NCBI GenBank assembly: GCA_012270625.1
Contig: JAAXHZ010000279.1
Span: 1-7,696 of the forward strand
DNA: 7,696 nt
Reading direction: 5' to 3'
Source: Dehalococcoidia bacterium
GTDB taxonomy: Bacteria; Chloroflexota; Dehalococcoidia; SAR202; UBA11138
In this document: positions 1 through 5,658 of the stretch, piece by piece
How positions within the stretch are numbered: position 1 is the first letter of the stretch
Layout of the letters: each line of letters opens with the position of its first letter
Translations under genes and position numbers: made by a program
The notes under the pieces: model-generated
Database searches by the model: none
The model's input: only the letters and a program-made list of their open reading frames with translations
What the model was told of the DNA's origin: nothing

Positions 1-819
1 ATCGCGCTCTGGGACATCAAGGGCAATGCGTTCGGCGTACCGATTTCAAATCTCCTGGGTGGTGCGCGTCGTGACAGCATCCCTGTCTATGCAAGCTCGA
101 TGCGTCGAGACCTGACTCCAGTCGAGGAGGGCAGGCGAGCCGCCTCTCTGGTCGAGCAGGGATATGCTGGTTACAAGCTGCACAGCGCGGTCCCTGGCGC
201 GATCGACCATCCCGCCGACCAGACCGTTGACACGGTAACCGAGGTCAGAGCCGCTGTCGGAGACGACATAGACATTCTCGTGGACGTCAACGGCGCGTTC
301 TCAGTACACCACTCGATCGAAATCGGCAGCGCGCTCGAACAGCTTGGCGTGTTCCACTTCGAGGAGCCGCGCCCAGCTCAGGACCTCGAAGGTCTGTCCC
401 AGATCGCTGACGCTCTGACTATTCCCATAGCTTCCGGAGAGATGATCTACACCCACCACGAGTATCGCGACCTGATCCTCAAGGGCAGGGTGGACATCAT
501 CCAGCCGGACATAGTCAAGGTGCCCGGATTCACTGAGTTCATGCGCATCGACGCGCTGGCGTCGGCGTTCAACGTTCCTATCACTGTCCACAACACTCAG
601 CCCATACTGAGCACAGTCGCGCACCTTCACTTCTGCGCCGCGAGCGCGATGGTCCCGTACTCACAGGAGTACAACATCGAGCCGATCTCAATCCGAGACG
701 AGTGGCCCATTCTGAAAGAGCCTCTCGAAGTTATCGACGGCCACATAGCGGTCCCAACTGGCCCCGGTCTAGGTGTCGAGCTGGACGACGACATGGTCCG
801 CAGGCTATCCCAGAGCTAG
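1..819 (+). CDS. Mandelate racemase/muconate lactonizing enzyme family protein (enolase superfamily), 5'-truncated
   Basis: The reading frame is open from base 1, so the gene begins outside the window; 272 residues remain of a family that is usually about 370-400. The visible part opens with ALWDIKGNAFGVP and LLGG, the classic entry to the TIM-barrel domain. Barrel signatures follow in order: K-x-H at 175-183 (YKLH), Asp of LVDVN (283-285), the Glu pair of FEEP (361-366), Glu of SGE (439-441), Asp of QPDIVK (508-510), His of TVHN (589-591) and Glu of QEYN (667-669). Asp/Glu/Glu are the expected Mg2+ ligands, and the later Asp plus His form the dyad of the mandelate racemase subgroup. Enzymes of this family abstract a proton next to a carboxylate, and most are sugar-acid dehydratases or racemases. 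The second Lys of the usual K-x-K is His here. Substrate unknown; family call is firm. Confidence 0.93.
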   Translation: MALWDIKGNAFGVPISNLLGGARRDSIPVYASSMRRDLTPVEEGRRAASLVEQGYAGYKLHSAVPGAIDHPADQTVDTVTEVRAAVGDDIDILVDVNGAFSVHHSIEIGSALEQLGVFHFEEPRPAQDLEGLSQIADALTIPIASGEMIYTHHEYRDLILKGRVDIIQPDIVKVPGFTEFMRIDALASAFNVPITVHNTQPILSTVAHLHFCAASAMVPYSQEYNIEPISIRDEWPILKEPLEVIDGHIAVPTGPGLGVELDDDMVRRLSQS

Positions 820-853
820 GATAGGTTCGAGCTTGTCTGTACACATCTACCTA

Positions 854-871
854 CCCCTGTCATGACAGGGG
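854..871. repeat. 18-bp perfect palindrome, possible hairpin or operator
   Basis: CCCCTGTCATGACAGGGG reads the same on both strands. It lies 35 nt after the stop of the enolase-superfamily gene and about 65 nt before the TATAAT box of the next gene. As RNA it could fold into a 7-bp stem with a CATG loop, but no T-run follows, so a standard intrinsic terminator is not supported. A dimeric regulator site or a simple transcript-end hairpin both remain possible. Confidence 0.5.
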
Positions 872-935
872 AGGCCAGAACGAAAAGACTCCGGCTTCTT
901 TAGCGTTTACGAGTCGCAGGCAGTCCACACTCGGT

Positions 936-941
936 TATAAT
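936..941 (+). promoter_or_regulatory. Sigma70-like -10 box (TATAAT)
   Basis: A perfect TATAAT lies 33 nt upstream of the ATG of the small membrane protein gene, which predicts a short leader of roughly 25 nt. The matching -35 position at 17-bp spacing (913-918, GTCGCA) agrees only weakly with TTGACA. Assignment therefore rests on the -10 and its position. The ribosome-binding site GAGAGG (961-966) with an 8-nt spacer follows. Confidence 0.5.
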
Positions 942-974
942 GGCGCCGACGCTATCATCGGAGAGGATTGCCAA

Positions 975-1460
975 ATGCAGCCCCAGATCGAGTTGCTAAG
1001 CGACGAGGAGATCCGGTTTCAGGATGACCAGATTATCGTCACAAACAGAAGGCTGATCGGGAACCTCGATTCCCAAACAGTCGGCAAGTACAGTGGGATC
1101 AATCTCAGCGATGTCGGTCCGCCCAACAAGTTCAACGGCGGCCGGCATGGCAGGAAGGGCCTCGGCACGAGGCTCATGATCGGAGGATTGGTCCTCATCG
1201 GCGCCGAGGTCTATATTCAGACGCAGTTCGGCCTGAACGCGCAGATCGAGGCGGCGCTGTTTCTGATAGGCTCCCTAGCCTCGGTGATCGGTCTGTATCT
1301 CGTCATGAACAGTCTGTTCAGGCCAGCGCCAAACACCACGATCATATTCCCTGTGCTGGAAGGGGACGACATTATCGTCTCATACCCAGAATGGGACAAC
1401 CCAGATGCAGAAGAGCTGGTGCGGCGATTCGCCAGAGCGAAGAGGGGAATTGGCAGGTAG
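975..1460 (+). CDS. Small two-helix membrane protein, probable bacterial PH-like domain split by a membrane hairpin
   Basis: 161 residues. The ATG is supported by GAGAGG 8 nt upstream and a TATAAT box. Residues 11-47 (EEIRF, then IIVTNRRLIGN, then INLSDV) resemble the first strands of bacterial PH-like domains, in which an 'E..i..(i/v)TnrRl' strand pair is common. A basic, Gly-rich stretch (55-66) leads into two hydrophobic segments at about 64-82 and 94-115. After them, residues 120-137 (TTIIFP, DDIIVSYP) look like further strands, and 142-157 form a charged amphipathic helix (PDAEELVRRFARAKR) like the closing helix of a PH fold. The hairpin thus appears inserted inside the domain. The call is by pattern only; no function is known to me. 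The gene converges on the MFS gene with 8 nt between stop codons. Confidence 0.75.
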   Translation: MQPQIELLSDEEIRFQDDQIIVTNRRLIGNLDSQTVGKYSGINLSDVGPPNKFNGGRHGRKGLGTRLMIGGLVLIGAEVYIQTQFGLNAQIEAALFLIGSLASVIGLYLVMNSLFRPAPNTTIIFPVLEGDDIIVSYPEWDNPDAEELVRRFARAKRGIGR

Positions 1461-1468
1461 TCCAGGAA

Positions 1469-2986
1469 TCAGTCGTCGCCTGCCGCCGCTCGGCTCGCGG
1501 GCATTGGTTCCGGTCGGGTAGCCGTTTTAGGGTCAGGTCGAACGATCGTCAGGACCAGGCCAATCACCATCAACGCGCCGGAAACCCTGAGCGCCGCGCT
1601 CAAGCCATCGACGAACGCCAGCCGGGCTCCGGCCCCAACGACCTCGGAGTCCACCGATAGAGTTGGCTCGAAGCCATGAGACAACATTGTCGTTGCTAGT
1701 ATGGTTGTCGCCACAGCCATGCCAGAGACGTTTGCGGACGTGCGGGCCAGATTTACGAAGCCTGATACCACACCGTACTTGTCTCTGGGGAGCGAACCCA
1801 TTATCGCGCTTGTATTCGGCGAGCTGAAAGTGCCCATACCTACGCCGGACAGCACCATGCCAATGACGACGTGCCATACGGGTGAGTTAACGTCTAAGGT
1901 GGACAGTGTGAACATAGCAGCCGCAGACGATACCATTCCCGCAGTGGCGGGCCACCGCGTTCCGAATCTGTCAGACAGCCTGCCGCTGAGAGGACCCAAA
2001 ACAGCCATCCCCAATGCCCCTGGCACCAGGAAGAGAGCTGCATAGCGCGCTTCGTAACCCAGTACCTGGATCAGATAGAACGGCATCAGGAAGAAGATGG
2101 CGGAGCCACCCAAGAACGACGCGAACCTGGCTCCGATAGCCATCGAAAACACACGGTTCTTGAAGAGTGACATGTCGAGCATTGGGTCTCTGACTCTGAG
2201 TTCCCAGAAGATGAAACTTGCGAGCAGTACCAGGGACGCTGTGAGACCGACCAGAATCGGAGCCGACGTCCAACCGAGCTTCCAAGCGTTGGTCATAGCC
2301 AACAGGAACGCAACGAGGGCCCCTGAGGATAGGGCTGCTCCTGCCCAGTCGAACGAAGAGCCAGTTCGTCCCAACCTCTGCCCTTCAGTTCTACCCTTAA
2401 GCACCAAGCCAGCCGAGGTCATTGCTAGAATCGATACCGGGATGCCGGCGAAAAAGATGGATCTCCAACCGAATTCGGTGACGAGAACACCCCCGACCAT
2501 AGGCCCCAGGATGGCCCCGCTTCCGATGATCGCCATGTACATGCCCATTGCCTTGCCGCGCTGGTTATCGGGAAAGACTTCCGTGATAAGCGCCATGCTG
2601 TTTGCCTGGACTCCGGCGGAAGCGAGACCCTGTACGATCTTGGCGACGATCAGCACACTGAGAGACTGTGAAAGTCCGCCGACAACTGCGAGTATGACGA
2701 AGAACGTGAATCCAAACAGATAAACTCGCTTGCGTCCAATCATGTCGGACAGTCGTCCCATTGGCATCAGCATTGCGCTGGTCGCAAGCGTGTAGCCAAT
2801 GGAAATCCACTGTACGGTTGGGATGTCCGCCGCGAACTCGTCAGCGATTTTAGGCAGCGCGATGTTGATTCCCGACTGGTCCATCACGTTGATGAGCATC
2901 CCGATGGCGACAGCGCCGTATGCCCACCAGTGGTAGTTGGGACTCTGTACGATTGCTCTGAGCGGGACGATGTTGCGGGAAGCCAA
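1469..2986 (-). CDS. MFS transporter, DHA2 (EmrB/QacA-like) family, 14-TM drug/metabolite exporter
   Basis: 505 residues, typical of the 14-helix DHA2 family of proton-coupled exporters in the cytoplasmic membrane. Visible signatures: motif D1 region at 36-45 (DQSGINIALP), motif A at 77-87 (GRLSDMIGRKR), motif B at 116-120 (KIVQG) and the antiporter motif C at 155-166 (GSGAILGPMVGG). Hydrophobic segments continue to the C terminus. The start is a TTG at 2986-2984: GGAG lies 6 nt upstream, and the first in-frame ATG would remove half of helix 1. The stop of the upstream paralogue ends at 2988, leaving a single base between the genes, so translation is probably coupled. Motif B carries Lys116 where the family normally has Arg. 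Export of small hydrophobic compounds is the likely role; substrate unknown. Confidence 0.93.
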   Translation of the reverse strand: MASRNIVPLRAIVQSPNYHWWAYGAVAIGMLINVMDQSGINIALPKIADEFAADIPTVQWISIGYTLATSAMLMPMGRLSDMIGRKRVYLFGFTFFVILAVVGGLSQSLSVLIVAKIVQGLASAGVQANSMALITEVFPDNQRGKAMGMYMAIIGSGAILGPMVGGVLVTEFGWRSIFFAGIPVSILAMTSAGLVLKGRTEGQRLGRTGSSFDWAGAALSSGALVAFLLAMTNAWKLGWTSAPILVGLTASLVLLASFIFWELRVRDPMLDMSLFKNRVFSMAIGARFASFLGGSAIFFLMPFYLIQVLGYEARYAALFLVPGALGMAVLGPLSGRLSDRFGTRWPATAGMVSSAAAMFTLSTLDVNSPVWHVVIGMVLSGVGMGTFSSPNTSAIMGSLPRDKYGVVSGFVNLARTSANVSGMAVATTILATTMLSHGFEPTLSVDSEVVGAGARLAFVDGLSAALRVSGALMVIGLVLTIVRPDPKTATRPEPMPASRAAAGDD

Positions 2987-2987
2987 C

Positions 2988-4496
2988 TCAGTCTCCGCTC
3001 AGCTGCGTATCCGGGTCACCAACCACGGCGCCGGCCGAGGCGGTCATCTGGTGTGTGGCGCTTTTGAAGGCAGTCAAGATGATGGACACTCCAATGAATC
3101 CTCCCAGCAGCAGGAATGCGATTCGGAGCCCCTGCGTAAAGGCCGCTTCTACTCCGACGCCGCCGGCAGCGACGGCGTCGAGACTTGGCTCGAAGCCCTT
3201 CGACGCCATGGTGACAGTGACGATTGTGATCGCCAGTCCGATGCCTACGACGTTGGCGGTATTTCTGGTCATATTAAGGAAGGCCGTGGCAATTCCGTAT
3301 TTAGACTGTTCGACAACGCTGAGCACGGAGGCCGTGTTTGGAGTGTAAAACACCCCCATTCCCAAACCCTGGAGAGCCATCGCCACTGCTACTACCGCCG
3401 CGTTGGTATCGACTGTAAGTGTACCCAAGAAGATCAGAGAAACACCAAGCATACCAAGTCCGGCGAACTCTACCCGTCTTGGCCCCAAACTGTCCGCGAG
3501 GCGTCCCGCGATCGGACCGGCGAGTGCGAATCCCAACGCCGCGGGCGCTATAAACAGACCAGCCGCGCGAGGCGATAGATCCAACACATCCTGAAGATAG
3601 AACGGCATCATGCTGAACACTGCCGTTCCGGCCAGAAACCCGAAGAAGCTGGCAGAAGTGCCTAGAGCGAATACAGGCCGTCGGAACAGTTCGAGCTCCA
3701 ACATTGGCTGGGAGGTTCGACGCTCCCAGTAAACGAAGGACACTAGCAGGCACAGGCTGGCCAGCATGGCTATTACCACGATGGGCGAAACCCAGCCCAA
3801 CCGATAAGCGTTCGTCATGACGAGAAGAAAGATCGCGAGTCCGCTACCGGAGATCAGCGCTCCCGCCCAGTCGAATCGAGTCGCGAGCTGCCTGACACCT
3901 GTAACACTGGGTGAGTCCCGGATCAGCACTGCCACCGCGGCGACAAGAGACACCGCTCCAAGGGGAACACTCGCAACAAACACGGATCTCCAGCCAAAGC
4001 TGTCCACAACGAGTCCGGCCAAGATCGGCCCCATGATCGCGCCGAGTCCCACCATGGTCATGAACATGCCAATAACACGACCCCGCTGCTGGGCGGGGAA
4101 GGTCGTCGTCAAAATCGCCATTCCGTTGGCCTGTATCATCGCCGAACCCGCGCCCTGGACTATCCTGAAAGCAATCACGGCTATCAGACTCGGTGACAGC
4201 GCCGCGAAGCCCGCGCCGATAACGAAGACGCAGAATCCAGCGACGTAAACCACTTTTCTACCGACCATGTCCGACAATCTGCCTGCGGGCAGAAGAAGTG
4301 AACCGGTCGTGAGCATGTATCCGAGCGCGACCCATTGAACGAAGGGGATCGTGGCATTGAATTCGTTAGCCATCAGGGGAAGAGCGAGGCTGATCCCGGT
4401 CTGGTCGAGCACAGAGACAAACGTGCCCGCGGCAATGGTAAGGAGGATCAGCCGACGCTTGCGGGCGTCGGCCACATGAGAGAGCGTGGGGTTCAA
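2988..4496 (-). CDS. MFS transporter, DHA2 (EmrB/QacA-like) family, tandem paralogue
   Basis: 502 residues, same family and length as its downstream neighbour. Signatures: motif D1 region at 31-40 (DQTGISLALP), motif A at 72-82 (GRLSDMVGRKV), motif B with the usual Arg111 (RIVQG), and motif C at 150-161 (GLGAIMGPILAG). The two exporters align without gaps over the first helices; by hand I count 25 identities in 43 positions (residues 52-94 here against 57-99 there), so they are clear paralogues. Both end with the same 'KGFEPSL/HGFEPTL' loop before the last helix pair. The start is uncertain: TTG at 4496 has an in-frame stop 3 codons upstream and no ribosome-binding site, and GTG at 4475 lacks one too. 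First gene of a two-gene minus-strand unit, divergent from the SDR gene. Confidence 0.92.
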   Translation of the reverse strand: MNPTLSHVADARKRRLILLTIAAGTFVSVLDQTGISLALPLMANEFNATIPFVQWVALGYMLTTGSLLLPAGRLSDMVGRKVVYVAGFCVFVIGAGFAALSPSLIAVIAFRIVQGAGSAMIQANGMAILTTTFPAQQRGRVIGMFMTMVGLGAIMGPILAGLVVDSFGWRSVFVASVPLGAVSLVAAVAVLIRDSPSVTGVRQLATRFDWAGALISGSGLAIFLLVMTNAYRLGWVSPIVVIAMLASLCLLVSFVYWERRTSQPMLELELFRRPVFALGTSASFFGFLAGTAVFSMMPFYLQDVLDLSPRAAGLFIAPAALGFALAGPIAGRLADSLGPRRVEFAGLGMLGVSLIFLGTLTVDTNAAVVAVAMALQGLGMGVFYTPNTASVLSVVEQSKYGIATAFLNMTRNTANVVGIGLAITIVTVTMASKGFEPSLDAVAAGGVGVEAAFTQGLRIAFLLLGGFIGVSIILTAFKSATHQMTASAGAVVGDPDTQLSGD

Positions 4497-4701
4497 TATA
4501 GATTAAGTGTAACACGAGCGGCTACTTGGAACGGAACTCGCATGTCAGAAGACGGGGGTCCTTATGAGAGAGGCCCGACGTGAGTCGCTCACGGATATAG
4601 CCACCCGGCGACTCGTCAGATAGACTAGCGACCAGACTTGGGTTCGCTGTCCCGAAAGGTCTCGGGTTGCGGGGCAGGTCGAACGCCACAGGAGGCAGGC
4701 A
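4497..4701. other. Divergent intergenic region between the MFS unit and the SDR gene
   Basis: This 205-nt region must hold start signals for both directions. Towards the MFS genes the last bases before the TTG are AT-rich, with TACACT (4511-4506) and TATATT (4500-4495) as possible -10 boxes, but I see no convincing -35. Two small inverted repeats are present: CGTGAG/CTCACG around TCG (4579-4593), and CCCGA/TCGGG (4651-4666), the latter nested in a longer imperfect stem (CTGTCCC 4647-4653 with GGGGCAG 4671-4677, one G-T pair). GGAGG at 4691-4695 is the ribosome-binding site of the SDR gene. I find no supported gene here. Confidence 0.5.
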
Positions 4702-5472
4702 ATGGGAACGCGCATGAAGAATAGGTCCGTGATTGTCACAGGCGGCAGCAAGGGGCTCGGGCGCGGCATCGCCCAGGTGTTTGCCAGCGAGGGAGCGCAG
4801 GTCTTGATTGTCGCGAGAGGCGCGGAGGCTGGCGAAAGGGCAGTCCAGGATATTCGAGAATCGGGCGGTACGGCGTCATTCTTCCAGGCTGACGTGGGTA
4901 ACAGTGACGACGTCAAGGCAATGGCCCAGGCGGCGGCTGATCGATACGGCGGTATCGACGTGTTGTGCTGCAACGCTGGCATCTTTCCGTCGGCCCCCTT
5001 GGAAGAGATGTCCGAAGCAGAGTGGGATCTGGTCAACTCAGTCAACCTCAAGGGAGCATTTCTCTGCGTGCAGGCGTGTCTTCCTGAGATCAAGAAGAGC
5101 GATCAGGGACGAGTTCTGCTGATGTCGTCGATCACCGGTCCGATCACCGGATACACCGGCTGGTCTCACTACGGCGCGACAAAAGCGGGTATGCTTGGAT
5201 TCATGCGCACCGCGGCGGTCGAGCTGGCCAGAAACAACATTACTATCAACGCTGTCATGCCCGGCAACGTGATGACCGAAGGGTTGGACGATCTTGGCGA
5301 GGAATACCTGAGCAAAATGGGGCAGGCTATCCCGCTGGGCAAGCTCGGAGACCCGGAAGACGTAGCCTACGCGATGCTGTTCCTGGCTTCACACGAGGCC
5401 AAGTACATAACCGGTCAAACGCTGGTTGTCGATGGCGGACAGACGCTGCCGGAATCCATCGATGCTATGTAG
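4702..5472 (+). CDS. SDR family NAD(P)-dependent oxidoreductase (classical, FabG-like)
   Basis: 256 residues, normal for a classical short-chain dehydrogenase/reductase. The Rossmann fold is complete: dinucleotide-binding TGGSKGLG at 13-20, Asp64 of the adenine pocket (ADV), NAG at 91-93, Asn115, catalytic Ser143, and Tyr157/Lys161 in YGATK. The tail GQTLVVDGGQTLPES is typical of the FabG-like group. Arg39 directly after strand 2 (VAR) suggests NADP(H) rather than NAD(H), which is inference. The ATG at 4702 is chosen over ATG 4714 because GGAGG stands 6 nt upstream. It oxidises a hydroxyl or reduces a ketone in the cytoplasm; the substrate cannot be read from sequence. 'FabG' is not assigned because many catabolic SDRs share these features and the gene is not next to fatty-acid synthesis genes. 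Confidence 0.94.
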   Translation: MGTRMKNRSVIVTGGSKGLGRGIAQVFASEGAQVLIVARGAEAGERAVQDIRESGGTASFFQADVGNSDDVKAMAQAAADRYGGIDVLCCNAGIFPSAPLEEMSEAEWDLVNSVNLKGAFLCVQACLPEIKKSDQGRVLLMSSITGPITGYTGWSHYGATKAGMLGFMRTAAVELARNNITINAVMPGNVMTEGLDDLGEEYLSKMGQAIPLGKLGDPEDVAYAMLFLASHEAKYITGQTLVVDGGQTLPESIDAM

Positions 5473-5584
5473 TGCCGAGTGGAACATGCGCCACCGTACC
5501 GTCAGAGACGTCTCAGAAGCCATTTCACGGGGGAGGCCGCCGCGCTCTCCATCTACGACCAAGTAACGAATTTTCGGGAATCTT

Positions 5585-5613
5585 TTTACAACCCTGTCCC
5601 AACGGTTTACAAT
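5585..5613 (+). promoter_or_regulatory. Sigma70-like promoter for the substrate-binding lipoprotein
   Basis: TTTACA (5585-5590) and TACAAT (5608-5613) each match the consensus at five of six positions and are exactly 17 bp apart. A start of transcription near 5620 would give a leader of about 40 nt before the ATG at 5659. This promoter lies well inside the 186-nt gap after the SDR gene, so the transporter can be transcribed on its own. The heptamer TTTACAA occurs twice, 21 bp apart, overlapping the -35 and the -10. Confidence 0.65.
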
Positions 5614-5643
5614 ACGCGGCACTTAGACAAGTCCAAATCCTGT

Positions 5644-5648
5644 AGGAG
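5644..5648 (+). promoter_or_regulatory. Ribosome-binding site that sets the lipoprotein start
   Basis: AGGAG lies 10 nt before the ATG at 5659. The frame is open back to a GTG at 5479, but that longer start would put the promoter inside the gene and bury the signal peptide behind 60 extra residues. AGGAG, the promoter and the signal peptide agree on 5659; ATG 5668 is a weaker alternative. Confidence 0.7.
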
Positions 5649-5658
5649 TTGTGGCACT

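Noticed and set aside
1452..1484. Inverted repeat GGCAGG/CCTGCC as a bidirectional terminator
   Set aside because: Only 6 bp with a 21-nt loop and no T-run on either strand; kept only as a remark in the convergent-gene finding.
2097..2723. 208-residue open frame on the plus strand
   Set aside because: It lies wholly antisense to the downstream exporter, has a composition that mirrors that gene, and shows no recognisable domain.
2937..3578. 213-residue open frame on the plus strand
   Set aside because: Antisense to the junction and first part of the two exporter genes; low-complexity polar sequence without domain features.
4335..4583. 82-residue open frame on the plus strand reaching into the divergent region
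   Set aside because: Mostly antisense to the exporter N terminus, with no ribosome site or domain.
4545..5093. 182-residue open frame on the minus strand
   Set aside because: Antisense to the SDR gene, whose active-site motifs are complete; no domain seen in the antisense product.
5505..5514. 10-bp palindrome GAGACGTCTC after the SDR gene
   Set aside because: Too short and without a T-tract; expected by chance at this length and GC content.
5479..5658. In-frame GTG at 5479 giving a 621-residue version of the binding protein
   Set aside because: It would overlap the promoter and ribosome site and place the lipoprotein signal peptide internally; ATG 5659 has AGGAG and a proper lipobox.
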